A stretch of DNA of 64,000 bases from contig OY756957.1 in NCBI GenBank assembly GCA_963580455.1, positions 30,472,501 to 30,536,500 of the forward strand, in the 5' to 3' direction. Position 1 is the first letter of the stretch; each line of letters starts with the position of its first letter. The position numbers and the translations under genes are program-made. Positions 23,479 to 36,076 of this stretch are shown in pieces. The stretch is from Euonymus europaeus. Its lineage: Eukaryota; Streptophyta; Magnoliopsida; Celastrales; Celastraceae. The notes under the pieces are model-generated. The model was not told the origin of the DNA. It ran no database searches and saw nothing but the letters and a program-made list of their open reading frames with translations.

Positions 23479-25854
23479 ATGTATAGCAAAGCCGTTGCGA
23501 GCACCACCACCGGACCGTGTAGCCGTTACTTCTTTCTAGGGCTTCTGAACAAAGCCCTCTCTCTGTCTCACCTCTCCCAGACCCACGCTCAATTCTTGCT
23601 CCACGGCTTCCGGCATGACGTTTCCATCGTCACTAAGCTCACTAACAAGCTCTTCAACTTTAAGGCAACTCGCCAAGCACGGGACCTCTTCCATTCGGTT
23701 CCAAGTCCCGACCTTTTCCTCTTTAACGTCCTCATTCAAGGTTTTTCTGATAATGGGTTGCATTCGTCTTCCATTTCGCTTTTTAATTATCTGAGGCAGC
23801 GTAGTAATCTCAAGCCTGATAACTTCACTTACGCGTTTGCTGTATCAGCTGTGTCGAATTTAGGGTATGAAAGGATCGGTGTTTTGTTACACGGGCAAGC
23901 TATTGTAGATGGGTTTGGATCGGATTTATTTATTTGTTCTGCATTCGTAGATATGTACTTAAATCTTTCCCTGGTCGGGTCAGCTAGGAAAGTGTTTGAT
24001 GAAATGCCCGAGAGAGACACTGTGTCATGGAATACTATGATTTCTGGGTTGATAAAGAACTGCTGTTTTGAGGATTCGGTGCAGGTTTTTGGGGACATGG
24101 TTACTGGTGGTGAGACTCGGTTGGATTCAACTACGGCAGCTGTGGTGCTACCAGCCATGGCAGAATTGAAGGAGTTGAGATTGGGGATGGAGATTCACTG
24201 CTTGGCTGTTAAAATGGGGTTTCAGTCCCACATTCAAGTGCTTACTGGCTTGATTTCATTGTACGCAAAATGTGGGTACATTGGCAGTGCCTGGCTGTTG
24301 TTTGGAAATATTGAAAGGCCTGATTTAATATCTTGTAATGCAATGATATCCGGGTTTACTTTCAATGGTCAGACTCAGTCTTCAGTGAGGCTCTTCAGAG
24401 AATTGCTTATTCATGGGGAGAAAATTAATTCAAGCACCATTGTCGGCTTGATTCCTGTACATTATCCTTTCGGTCATATGCATCTAGCTAAATGCATCCA
24501 TTGTTTTTGTGTGAAATGCGGTATTGTCTCACAGTCTTCTGTCTTCACAGCGTTGACCACTGTTTATAGTAGATTAAATGAAATGGAATGGGCCAGGGAG
24601 CTTTTTGACGAGTCTTCAGAGAGAAGTTTGGCTTCTTGGAATGCAATGATTTCGGGGTATGCCCAAAATGGTTTAACTGAGACAGCTATTTCTCTTTTCA
24701 GGGAAATGCAGATGTCTGATGTCAGTCCGAATCCTGTCACTGTCACAAGTATTCTTTCGGCTTGTGCTCAGCTTGGAGCACTAAGTCTAGGAAAATGGGT
24801 ACATGGTATAGTTAAGAGCCAGAGTTTTGAGACTAATATATATGTTTCAACTGCTCTAATTGACATGTATGCAAAGTGTGGAAACATTATGGAGGCACGA
24901 CGATTATTTGACTTGATGCCAGAGAAGAATGAAGTAACTTGGAATGCAATTATTTCTGGTTATGGTCTCCATGGACGTGGGCATGATGCACTGAATCTGT
25001 TTTCTCAGATGTTGCATTCTGGTGTTAAGCCAACTGCAGTCACTTTCCTTTCCATCTTATACGCTTGCAGTCATACTGGGTTGGTAAGAGAAGGAGAGGA
25101 AATTTTCGATTCTATGGTCCATGATTATGGGCTCGAACCCTTATCTGAGCACTATGCTTGCATGGTTGATATCCTTGGGCGAGCTGGACACTTGAAGAGA
25201 GCCTTTGAGTTCATAAAGGAAATGCCAGTTGCACCAGGTCCTGCTGAGTGGGGTTCACTGCTTGGTGCTTGCATGATTCACAAAGACACAGACCTAGCAC
25301 ATTTAGCTTCTACTAGGCTGTTTGAATTGGACCCAGAAAATGTAGGATATCATGTATTACTATCGAATATATACTCAGCTGAAAGAAATTATCCACAGGC
25401 TGCTTCTGTGCGTCAAGCAGTGAAGAAGAGAAACTTGGTAAAGACTCCTGGGTGCACTCTAATTGAGATTGGTGAGACCCCCCATATCTTTACTTCTGGT
25501 GACCATTCCCATCCACAGGCAAAAGAAATCTATGCAATGCTAGAGAAACTGGAAGGAAAAATGAGGGAAGCAGGATTTCAGGCAGAGACTATCACAGCTT
25601 TGCATGATGTGGAGGAGGAAGAGAAGGAATTGATGGTGAAGGTTCATAGTGAGAAGTTGGCAATTGCTTTTGGTCTCATTGCTACGGAGCCTGGAACTGA
25701 AATTAGAATCATTAAGAATCTTCGAGTTTGCTTAGATTGTCATACTGCAACAAAGTTTATATCTAAGATTACAGAGAGGATTATTGTGGTTAGGGATGCT
25801 AATAGATTCCACCATTTCAAAGATGGCGTTTGTTCTTGCGGTGACTATTGGTGA
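23479..25854 (+). CDS. DYW-subgroup PPR protein, organelle RNA editing factor (MEF29-like)
   Basis: Intronless, 791 residues from the first ATG (23479); the frame is open a little upstream (23443) but without an ATG. The protein is a PLS-type PPR array (repeated NAMISGY, YxxxLxxMYxKCG, ARxLFDxMPE) followed by E and E+ motifs and a complete DYW cytidine-deaminase domain. The zinc and catalytic residues are present: HSEKLA, CLDC, and the end HHFKDGVCSCGDYW. It should convert specific cytidines to uridines in mitochondrial or plastid transcripts. Length and sequence agree with Arabidopsis At4g30700 (about 792 residues). A strong N-terminal targeting signal is not obvious, though the first 40 residues carry few acidic residues. 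The target sites cannot be read from this sequence. Confidence 0.92.
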   Translation: MYSKAVASTTTGPCSRYFFLGLLNKALSLSHLSQTHAQFLLHGFRHDVSIVTKLTNKLFNFKATRQARDLFHSVPSPDLFLFNVLIQGFSDNGLHSSSISLFNYLRQRSNLKPDNFTYAFAVSAVSNLGYERIGVLLHGQAIVDGFGSDLFICSAFVDMYLNLSLVGSARKVFDEMPERDTVSWNTMISGLIKNCCFEDSVQVFGDMVTGGETRLDSTTAAVVLPAMAELKELRLGMEIHCLAVKMGFQSHIQVLTGLISLYAKCGYIGSAWLLFGNIERPDLISCNAMISGFTFNGQTQSSVRLFRELLIHGEKINSSTIVGLIPVHYPFGHMHLAKCIHCFCVKCGIVSQSSVFTALTTVYSRLNEMEWARELFDESSERSLASWNAMISGYAQNGLTETAISLFREMQMSDVSPNPVTVTSILSACAQLGALSLGKWVHGIVKSQSFETNIYVSTALIDMYAKCGNIMEARRLFDLMPEKNEVTWNAIISGYGLHGRGHDALNLFSQMLHSGVKPTAVTFLSILYACSHTGLVREGEEIFDSMVHDYGLEPLSEHYACMVDILGRAGHLKRAFEFIKEMPVAPGPAEWGSLLGACMIHKDTDLAHLASTRLFELDPENVGYHVLLSNIYSAERNYPQAASVRQAVKKRNLVKTPGCTLIEIGETPHIFTSGDHSHPQAKEIYAMLEKLEGKMREAGFQAETITALHDVEEEEKELMVKVHSEKLAIAFGLIATEPGTEIRIIKNLRVCLDCHTATKFISKITERIIVVRDANRFHHFKDGVCSCGDYW

Positions 25855-27780
25855 AAATTTTATCCTCAAAATGGGTTGAGCTATGTGGAGTGGATCTTGA
25901 ATGTCAATTTTTGCAGTTTAGGTTGCTAAAAGCTGAATTGGACAGCAGAATTATTGTGCGATGAACATTTCAAATGTTTTTCAAATATAAAAGAACTCTT
26001 ATTAATGTGGCGCAGCGCTTAGGAGTGCAATCCAAACAGACTGTTTTCATGAAATTGATATACTTGAAATTCTCGCTGGAAGTTGGCACTCGCATCCCAT
26101 TTCATTTGCTGGCATAGCTTGTTATGTTCTGTACCTGAGGAATTTCCTTGTACGCGACCAAAAATGGTTACAATCTGAAGATGATACTTGTGCTGTTATC
26201 TGGCAAGCTCCGGTTTGAAGCTCATTGGCTGGGAGTCTAGAAGTTCCAATCTAGTGTAGCCATTCCCCTATGAACTTCAATTTGAGATTATGAAGGCTGT
26301 ATTTCAGGTGAGTGTATACTTTTCTTAACATTTATTCGACGATTCTGCAAATTTAGTTTTAGAAATTATTTGGTCTCCTCTTTTGTGAATATAATGCTAT
26401 AAGTGCTATTGAATAAGCACGTCAGCCAATTTTTGATGCCTACCATATATTTGTCTCTTTTTTGCTTCAACTATACGCCTGTAGTTATTTTCCCTGTTTC
26501 TGTTGACCCAAAATCAGAGATCTTGCTTGCTCGCATTCGGAAATCATTATAAATTGTACAAATATCTGGCATCACTCTGGTTGAGAAAAAGGCTTTAATA
26601 ATTTATAATTTGATGGCTTCTGGTGTTCAACTTTTTGCCTCTGATTATTCAATTTCTTTCAACACTTGGTCGATTAAATCCTCTGAATACCTTAGTGTGG
26701 TGAAATTTAAAGGTCAGACCGAAATTTCCTATATAAAGATCATGTTACTTCTTTTCTTCTCATGTACATGTTCTCAGCACTTGGAGATATTTATGATTTA
26801 TTGCTGCTTACATTCCTAATGATGTAGTTCATCATCATTTGAAGGGTTTGGACAGACGTAGTATTTCCTTTCTGAACATTTGACAAATGATAGACAAGGG
26901 TGAGATTTTGAATGAGGACGAGTAGATCGAATATATCACTGCTGTCCTTGTGAAAGAAAACGCTCCAGGTACCAGTACATGTTTCTTGATCTTGACTTGT
27001 CATAATTTTGAAGTTTGCACTGAACCTTGTAAATTGTTATTAGTTCATGCTTTTACTTGTGAATGTTTTCTCCCTATAAAAAATTATGTATATAAGCGGA
27101 CCTTTTATTGATTTTTCTGTTAACAGTAGTCTGATTCCTTTTTCTTCCTCTTTTCTTGCATCTCTTGTCTGGAAAATTTTGTTGATGAGAATGGTTTGAA
27201 ACTGGACCAGAAAACCACACTCGTAGCAAGGCCTACACACCAGAAAACCACACCCGTTGCAGGCCACAAAGAGATCTCCGTCCAGAGTAAGTCCAATCTC
27301 ATCCCCTCATATCTCACAAACTTGACCATCCAAGTTCTTCGAAGGCTTTAGGCTGCACCAAAGAAAAGAAGGTTTGCATATTAGTCCAGTACATAATAAT
27401 ACTTCTTTTTTACTATTTGTTGTTGCAAGGGTTGTTTAGTCTGTACGTCTTCATGGTTATGAATTACAACAAGCTCATTGCGGTTGTGAGACCCTGCAAC
27501 AAATCCGGCGCTAGCTTCCATGGAGGCCGTGACAGAGGAGAGAAGATTGACAGAGAGAGATGAGGAGTTTATCAGGTGCAATTTTGCTAGCATCGGACGG
27601 ATTCCAATGGAGTATGAAACATTGAAACCTCACCGCTTGTCTGAGCACTGGCCCTGTGGGAGTTTGGGCTTAGGTCAATTATATTCCGAGTTGGGCTGAG
27701 AAAGTAGCCAGAACTTTAATCTTGGGTTTGGGTTTAGATCATTTAACTTGATCCCGGCCTGGCCCAATATACAAAACATG
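25855..27780. other. Intergenic region after the DYW-PPR gene
   Basis: The first 400-500 bases probably include the PPR 3' UTR (possibly spliced: ...TTTCAGGTGAGTG near 26305). The rest contains only short frames on either strand. A repeated phrase 'gaccagaaaaccacactcgta / caccagaaaaccacacccgtt' at about 27208 and 27240 is a local duplication. No gene or element boundary was recognised. Confidence 0.4.
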
Positions 27781-27788
27781 TCCACGAT
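27781..27788. repeat. Target site duplication, left copy (hAT)
   Basis: TCCACGAT, identical to the right copy at 29413-29420. Confidence 0.85.
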
Positions 27789-29412
27789 TAGGGTTGTACA
27801 CGGGTAAGACAAACCCGGACCGACCTGGTCATTATCGGGCCAGTCCGACCCGGTCCGATAATGACGGGTTATACCCGGACCAAACCCGGTGTTGTCAGAC
27901 TGGGCTCCGGATATTTTTTTTGGTTGTCGGGTAACCCAATAACCCGATAAATAAATTAAAAAAAATTGTTTATAATTTGAATTAAGTAATTCTAAAGCAG
28001 TAAAGCCAAACAATTTTTATTATTGCTTTCCAAAAAAACTTCTTTAGGGTTGCAACCCCATCCGCCTCTCCATCTCCCTCTCCCGTTTGGATTCTCCTCG
28101 TCTGCTTCTACCAACATCAACGATTCTCTGCCTTCTCTTTGCTTGGAGCCTTGGACCAACATCTGCTCTGCGTCAACATCTGCTCTGTTTGCTTTGGTGA
28201 AGTCAAGAAGTGTGATTGCAAAAACCTCCAGGTGGTTATTTGTTTGGGTTTAGGCTTCTATAGATCAAAATCATCAAATATTGTTTGGCGCCTGTTACAC
28301 GGGTTGGCTAAATAGATCAATTTCTAGGCTGTCAATTACCCGCTGATACCTGAGGGATTCATGTTTTATGATAATTGTATGTTGGTTTTGGGAATGTTGG
28401 ATATGGGGGAGCCTCATTTTGATCCCATCAATGCATTCGAACCTTGGATGAAATTTGCATTATTTTATTTGAATTCATTGACATTATTTTATTTGAACAT
28501 TGGAGCAGACTGTACTACCAAGTTGTTTTGGTCTTTAATTTGGACTTGTTTTGCACTTTAATTTGGATTTGTTATGGTTGGCTGCTAAGTTATTAATTAT
28601 TTTGAATTTGTTATGTACAGATTAGTTAACATATATTTTGGCTTGCTGGTTGCTGACTGATATTAGGGTGGTGCAAAGTTAATGGGTCAGCAAATGTGTA
28701 TTGACATATGTGTGAAATATGTGTTTTGTTGATGTGTCTGTATTGAAAAATGTGTTTTGTTGATGTGGTTGAATTGAGATATGTATTTTGATGATGTGAA
28801 TGATGATGTGGCTTGACTTTTTGTAATAAAGGTGGGATCCAGTCTTGATTTTGGTGTAAATTTGATGAGGACAGTATGAAGTATAGGAAAATGATTGGGT
28901 TAGATAATGATTTTATATTGGGAGATGTGTTTTGCTGATGTGCCAATATTAAAATATGTGTTATCCCTAAATAGTGTTAACTTTTGACATAGATTTTGGC
29001 TACTGTGCTTATGAATGGACTTATAACACGGATTTCAGATTTGTTAATCTGTGATACACTTATATTAGTTATTTACTAATTTTGGTTTTTGTTGAAGTTA
29101 ATTTGTTATGAATGGACTTATGACACAGATTTTAGATTTGTTAATTTACACAGGATTAATATGGATTTGTTATGTTAATTTGTGATATTAATTATTATGG
29201 GCCTATGACACAAGATTAATTTGAATCTGAATTATTGAATTGACAGACTGGAAATTATTGGGTTAACGAGTCACCCGACACCCAAAACCGTTAACCCGAT
29301 AGCCCGGACACCCTTAACAGGGTTATCGGGCGGGTCTAAAGGGTGTTAAAAATTATCGGGTCGGGTCATACCCTGTCTGATAACCCGGGACCCGACCCAA
29401 TATTCAGCTCTA
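27789..29412. mobile_element. Non-autonomous hAT-type DNA transposon, 1624 bp
   Basis: The element starts TAGGGTTGTACACGGGT and its right end, read inward on the other strand, starts TAGAGCTGAATATTGGGT, the TAGNG-type terminal inverted repeat of plant hAT elements. It is flanked on both sides by the identical 8-mer TCCACGAT (27781-27788 and 29413-29420), the size diagnostic of hAT insertion. Both subterminal zones are packed with CCCGG/CCGGTCCG/GGGTTATCGGG motifs, as is typical of transposase-binding ends. Inside there is no transposase; a direct duplication of about 45 bases occurs at about 29006 and 29106. The perfect target duplication suggests fairly recent insertion. Confidence 0.88.
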
Positions 29413-29420
29413 TCCACGAT
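29413..29420. repeat. Target site duplication, right copy (hAT)
   Basis: TCCACGAT, identical to the left copy at 27781-27788. Confidence 0.85.
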
Positions 29421-30475
29421 TGACATTTAAAACACTTTCGCACCAATCATGGGAATCATTCTTGGTTTTAACCCATTTTTTTAACACTAATAAGATTCTT
29501 TCTCGTTTAATTTCTTTCAAAAATTACCCTATTACTCCATCCGTCCTTATTTGCTTTTATACAAACTACAAAATTCAATTAATTTCATTGAAACAATAAA
29601 TTCAATTGGTTTTCTTCCAAATATGCTATTCAACTACTCCATTCACATCTTATTATTGTTAAAATTTAATATTATTTGTTAAAAAAATGCCCAATAAATA
29701 AAGATAGGTTAGTATATTAGTGATTTTTTATTTATTTTCGATAAGGAAATGAGTTATAATTTAAGATAAACTAAAGTAGAAAGTAGCCTATTAAATAGAA
29801 ATGGAGCGAGTAGTATCTATACCTACCTAAACATATAAACTCACCAGTATCTAACTTGATTCTTGAAATGGATCAAGAAAAGGCACGCAACTTCCAAATA
29901 AGGCTAAGAGGACAAAATCATTGCGTGATGACTATAAACCAACTTTCCAACGGTAAAATTCCACCACCCGAATGAGGAAAAATCCAGTTCGACCAATGAA
30001 GACGATTTGATGAACACTCCAAAATAGTAAAAAACTTTTTAACATGACGGTGTCGGTACACGTGGTACACGTGGCACCCTCAAATAAGTCCACATAACGT
30101 GCTCGGAAACGCAAAGTTAAATTAGAGAAACGCATACAAAAAACTCTTTAGGACACTGACGTAATTATACAGAATGCTGGATATTCTGAATTTCTGATTT
30201 TCAAAAACGCACCGTTTTGAAGGGAGAAAAAATACAAACCCGAATCATATAAGGGTTTGTATTCCCGTCCCACCGTCCGCCTTTACAATACACGACACAC
30301 TTCTCTTCCTCCCCTTCTCTGCTCCTCAGAAGGAGAGAGAGAATATATAATTCCTTACCACTAGCTTCCTCTCTATCAAATCCTGATTCAGCGTCTCGTA
30401 TCGCTGAATTCATATACATCTTTGTTTCTTTCTCTGTTGACGTGTGAGATTTTATCCGGAGAGCTAGATCGAGGT
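29421..30475 (+). other. Upstream region and 5' UTR of eIFiso4G
   Basis: AT-rich until about 29900, then mixed composition. A tandem pair of CACGTG boxes lies at 30057-30077. A TATATAA at 30343-30349 and C/T-rich leader sequence from about 30290 precede the ATG at 30476. No other coding frame is credible. Confidence 0.55.
30057..30077 (+). promoter_or_regulatory. Tandem G-box/ABRE pair upstream of eIFiso4G
   Basis: Two ACACGTGG cores lie head to tail 11 bases apart (TACACGTGG, TACACGTGGCAC), about 410 bp before the eIFiso4G start. ACGTGGC is the core bound by bZIP (ABF/AREB) factors, and CACGTG also by bHLH (PIF) factors. Two sites so close together are the arrangement usually needed for ABA response. 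Function is inferred from motif only. Confidence 0.5.
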
Positions 30476-33400
30476 ATGCAGCAGAGTGATCAGACAGTGT
30501 TGAGCTTGAGACCTGGTGGTGGTCGAGGGAGCAGACCCTTCGGTTCTCGCTTCGATAACTCTTCTTCATCATCATCGTCAGCTGCGGCAGCCGCCAAACT
30601 TGCTTTTGGCGATCTCCATCTCTTACGTCCTCATGGCGGCGCTCCTACTTCTTTCTCGATTAAGGTTTGATTAAATCCACATCTCTCGCAATGGATCTAG
30701 GACTTTTATGTATAGACACGTGTTATTGATTGTGTGGAGATTCAGTTTTGTGTTTTATGGTTTCTTCAAATTATGATGTCGAAGTTGCTACTATTTGAGG
30801 TGTTTCTGGTTTTTGTTTGGATGGCAGGAGTTTTGGGGTTCTTTTTGGGGGCTATAATAGATCCGGTTTTGATGAAGATTCGTTCTTGGTGTGGTTTTCT
30901 GATTGGTTTCGTTGGTTACCACAGATTTAAGAGCTTAATGTTTTATCTGGTTGTGTATATGCGTTTTGTACCTTTGTACTCCCGTGTTCATTAAGGATTG
31001 TAGTTATATCTAAACAAATAGATATGCTCTGATATAAAGCCGTAGCATATTGGAACCATTAATTGATTTTTGGAAATGTTTTTTTTTTCCTTATTTCATG
31101 TTCATGAAATATCTGCTTCCAAAAGTGGAATACTGGGCGCATGATGCATTTAAAATCGAGTCTATGCTCTCTAACTTGTGATTTGACTTATTACGCTTTC
31201 ATAGAGTTTGATTATGTTAGTAAGCTTTGTGATGTTTGAACTTTAACAAGAACAATTAACACACGGGGATTCGTAATTTCGTGTCCTAATTCTTGGTGGG
31301 GCACTTAATATGTGCACCTGCTGTAAATATGGACAAACAGCAATATGTAGGCTTTAGGTGGGTTTTGTATTAAGTTCAAAATTTCCCATAAAGGACCTAC
31401 AGACATTAAAAGTTTTGTTTTAGCCTTGCCACATGCTAACAAAGAAGACATTAAGTGCACATCATTTTACTCGATTAGTACTATGGTTGAATACGTTTTC
31501 ATTTATATGCGATGCTTTTCATGGTCACTTCGTCAAGTAGTTGGCAAGGCTTCTGCTGTGATGAAGTTTTCATGATGTGGTTCAAGAACTGCGCTTTGGA
31601 CATTATGGCTTTTCCTCTGAGCCGGATAGTATTCATTTGTACTCAGCTTCTTTGTTTGCACTTTTTTGGTGTTGAGTAATGACTGTTATTTTGGAGGTCA
31701 TTCTAGTACATTCAAGCAAATATTGTTCTCTGATTCTGCATAATTTTGTACAACTATATTTCTGTTTTTATTTCATCCGTGCTTCTTAGAATGATTTGAT
31801 TCTGAAATTTTCAGTCATATTAGTACATGTTAAGGTTCTTTACTTTTGTTCTGGTTTTGTTGTTTAGACTGGAGACTCAAGGTTTGAGGGCCTCGAGCGT
31901 GCACAGTACTCTAGAGAGCAGCTGTTAGAGCTTAGAAAGGTGAGAAATTGAACCATAAGATCTGATTCTTAAATATGACGTGGTGCAAATGTGCAATACA
32001 ATCTGGAATTGCGGGAAACAGAATCAATCACTTTAAGTATAATACTATAATTGAATTTCTGAACTTATATAGTGATGTTTCCTCATAGGCGGTTGAAGTT
32101 TCTGAAGAGATTCTACAAATCAAACGAGAAATTGATGTTGAACTTTTTGGTGAGGAACAACAAAGCTGGGCTAGTGGAGAAAGCAATGTGAGTTCCTGTC
32201 CAAATCTGATCTGGTGATTTTTATTCTCTCATTGAGATTAATAAGTCTGTAATTAAACTGTGGTATAATTGTGTCGTTGCATAATTAAACTTGGCACTTG
32301 GCTTTTTATTTGTATCTGTGTGCGTGTGTGTTTATTCCTATTAGGTTATGGGTAGTGTGATTGTTAGAGCTGTTTGTTGCATTATTTTAGTTGAACTAGT
32401 TTCTCTAGGTTCATCTTTCTTCTTGTTTGTTGCCTTGTGTAACAAAGTTTATCCACTTCATGCAGCCCCTCAATCAGTCTCAGAGCCGTTATTCTGAACC
32501 AGATAATCGTGACTGGCGCAGCCGTACTGCTTCATTTTCTACCTCTTTGGATGACAGATCCTGGGATTCCATTAGAGATAACAGAGACCTGTTTAATCGC
32601 CAAGAGCAACCCAACTCCCAATTTTCAAGGGCACAAACCTCTGCAAACCAGACGGTGATTCATCTGAATCTATTTGGTTATATATTTTGTTTGCACTTTA
32701 GCTGTATATGACTAATGTTTAGAATATACCTATACTACTGAAGTCAATTTCTCTTAAAAGAGATTTGAAACTTGGCAGGGAACTTGAGATTGTTGTTATG
32801 AACGTTAATTGGTGTTCTCTTCTGGTATGGATCACTAATGTTATCTGGACAACATGTGTTGCCATAGAGATAGGAACACTGAAGGATAATTTTTCTGTTT
32901 AACCAATTCTTTCTTCTTCTTTTTTTAAAACTTTGTTCTTCCACACGTAGCATAACAAGAATGCTAAAGTGAATGCAAGGTCGTAGAAGTAAAGTTACTT
33001 AATTGTATGAAGACTTCTTTTAATTATCTTCTTTTTGTGTCAGTGTCTTTGGGTATGTGTCTTCAAACCTATATTAGCGATGCATTACATTGATCCATTC
33101 TTTGGCATCTTACTGGCTTATTTAATAGTCAGTTATTTTCTTTATTTTTTTGTTCTTGCAGTTTATTTTTATGAAACATCTGTGCTGTTCTTTAGTTTCT
33201 TTTGCGCTTAGTCTAACAGATGTATTCCGTGTGAAAGCAGGGAGGCCCTGCTCCTACTTTGATCAAGGCTGAGGTGCCATGGTCAGCTAGAAGGGGGAAT
33301 CTATCTGAAAAGGACCGTGTCTTGAAGACGGTGAAAGGGTAAGATACCACAATTATAATTTAGTATGACTGCTCAAATTTCAAGTTGTAGGCTAATGGGA

Positions 33401-36076
33401 TACCTGATCTTTGTATGCATAGGAAAATCTTTTGAATTTGCTACTAATAGCTGTTTTCCAATTTCTGCAATTTCTAAATGAAGTCTGTAGAATAGTGACG
33501 AATCTTAATACTTGAGACTTTGCTCGTAGTCGAACAATATAAAAGGTTGATGATAACATTAACATTGGGTTGTGTCCTCTAAATAGGACAATCAAACACA
33601 TGCTTAAGTTATAAACTTGCAATGCGCCGACATTATATTTTATCTTGAGGCTTGCTTCTTTTCTTTTTCCCCTTTAGAGCCATGTATAGAATCTTCATTG
33701 TTGAAAATATGTATTTTGTGTACATTGGCAGAGGTTTTGACTTCTGATTTGATAAGTATGGTATTGAAAAATGGGAAACTAGAAAGAAAAAAATTAGTGT
33801 GATTTACAAGTGTTAGCAAGTCTAACAACTTGTACATGATCCATGCCATAAGTCAAGGATGACTGTCATCAATAAACTCAATCACAAACTACTTTTTGTT
33901 TTACTAATGTTTCACATCATACTGGTGTTTTGCCGCTTCTGTTGTATGTAAATTTGCAACTTTGGGGGATACACCCCATATAAATTGTCTGATATACTTT
34001 TACTTACACCTTTGGTTTTAGGAGGTGAGTGAAATTAGTAGTGGTTTAGTTTATTAATTCATATCGATTTCCTTGCAGGATATTGAACAAACTTACTCCT
34101 GAGAAGTTTGATCTTCTCAAGGACCAACTTATTGATTCTGGTATCACATCAGCTGATATATTGAAGGTTATATATTTTACACTTCTATCTACCTCTGCCT
34201 AAATACTATGTTCTTTCAAGTTTTGGAATCGTCAATTGAACTCAGTTTTGGCTTTCTGATGCAGGGTGTTATATCATTAATATTCGAGAAGGCTGTTCTG
34301 GAACCCACATTTTGTACAATGTATGCTCAGTTGTGTTCTGATCTTAATAAAAAGCTGCCCCCTTTCCCATCTGATGAACCTGGTGGTAAAGAAATCACCT
34401 TTAAGCGAGTCCTCTTAAATAACTGCCAAGAGGCATTTGAGGGTGCTGGCCAACTGAGGGAAGAAATGAGACAGATGACTGCTCCAGAGCAAGAGATGGA
34501 GCGCCGAGATAAAGAAAGAATTGTCAAGATCCGTACTCTTGGAAATATACGTTTGATTGGGGAGCTACTGAAGCAGAGGATGGTTCCTGAAAGGATAGTT
34601 CATCACATTGTTCAGGTTATTATAAAAGCTCCATCCTCCTTTCGCTATTCTCTAAGCCATGAAACTGAGTATATTTCTGATGTCATTTATTGTTACTTCT
34701 CATGTGTACAGGAGCTCTTGGGACAGGAAAGTAAATCTTGTCCAGCAGAGGAAAATGTTGAAGCCATCTGTCAGTTCTTTAACACCATTGGCAAGCAACT
34801 TGATGAGAGCCCAAAATCGCGACGTATAAATGATAGCTACTTTAGCCGATTGAAGGAATTGACCACCAATTCCCTACTGGCTCCACGACTGAGATTCTTG
34901 GTTCGTGATGTGCTTGATCGGCGATCGAATAATTGGGTTCCTAGGCGTGAGGAGGTAGCTGAATTTTTTTGCTCCTTGTGCATGTGCGCGGGTGCTATTT
35001 TTTGTGTATGTGAAGCATATTTTTAAATCTCTTGCGTTCGTGTACCTCTGCAGGTAAAAGCCAAAACCATTACTGAAATCCATTCCGAGGCAGAGAAAAA
35101 TCTTGGGTTGCGTCCTGGTGCCACTGCAAGTATTATTAGGAGTAATCGTGGTGTAATATCTGGGACCCTTGAGGGATTCCCAATGAACCGACCAGGCTCA
35201 GGGGGGATGATGCCTGGCATGCCAGGTACTAGGAAGATGCCCGGGATGCCTGGAATCGATAATGATGATTGGGAGGTGCCGAAAACCCGGTCAATGCCAA
35301 GGGGTGATGGACCAGGTTTGCAGGCCGCAGGGCGCGTACAGGCACCATTGGTTAACAAATCATCATCAGTGAATGCTAGGCTACCTCAGGGTAGTAGTGC
35401 TGGAGTCATCAGTGGGAGGAACAGTGCCCTTTTGCAGGGTGTTGGTGGCGGCCCTCCTCCTCGCCCATCCAACTCTGCTCTTGGTACTGAACCTGCAGAA
35501 TCTAAACCTTTTCCTGCTACGTCTGTGACTCCGGTTACAGATAAACCCTTGGCTCCAGCCGCAATGCTGAATCCGTATGAACTTCGGAGAAAAACAGTAT
35601 CACTTTTGGAGGAATATTTTAGTATCCGGCTTCTGGATGAAGCATTACAATGTATGGAGGAGCTGAAGGCTCCAGCATATCACCCTGAGGTTGTCAAGGA
35701 AGCTATTTCCCTTGGACTGGAGAAAAGTCCTCCATGTGGCGAAGCAGTTGTGAAACTTATGGAATATTTGTTCACCAAGAGGGTTCTTACAGCAAGAGAC
35801 ATTGGGACTGGTTGTCTTCTCTACGCCTCTATGTTAGATGATGTGGGCATTGATTTACCAAAGGCCCCAAATAATTTTGGTGAGATAGTTGGAAAATTAA
35901 TTTTGGCCGGAGCATTAGATTTTAAGGTTGTGATGGAGGTTCTTAAGAAGATGGAAGATGACATGTTCCGGAAAGCAGTGTTTGATGGTTCGGTGAGGGT
36001 AGTTACTTCTGGTCCTGGGAAAGCACTGCTGGATTCACAGGCATCTGATATCGAGGCTTGCCAGAGCCTGCTGTAA
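30476..36076 (+). CDS. EIFISO4G1: Eukaryotic translation initiation factor isoform 4G (eIFiso4G)
   Basis: Nine exons (30476-30664, 31868-31939, 32089-32187, 32466-32654, 33241-33338, 34079-34166, 34265-34615, 34712-34954, 35054-36076) give 783 residues, the usual length. It is the plant-specific short scaffold of eIFiso4F, joining cap-binding eIFiso4E to eIF4A, eIF3 and PABP in the cytosol. Visible features: the eIF4E-binding motif YSREQLLEL (about residues 76-84); a MIF4G domain (about 190-440, from [17 protein letters not shown] to the [14 protein letters not shown] and [13 protein letters not shown] helices); a Gly/Pro/Met-rich linker; and an MA3 domain (about 617-740, [15 protein letters not shown]). 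No sign of the long N-terminus of eIF4G proper. Gene order with the elongin-B-like and MPS1-like genes matches At5g57860-57870-57880. Intron 7 (34616-34711) is a multiple of three and stop-free. Confidence 0.93.
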
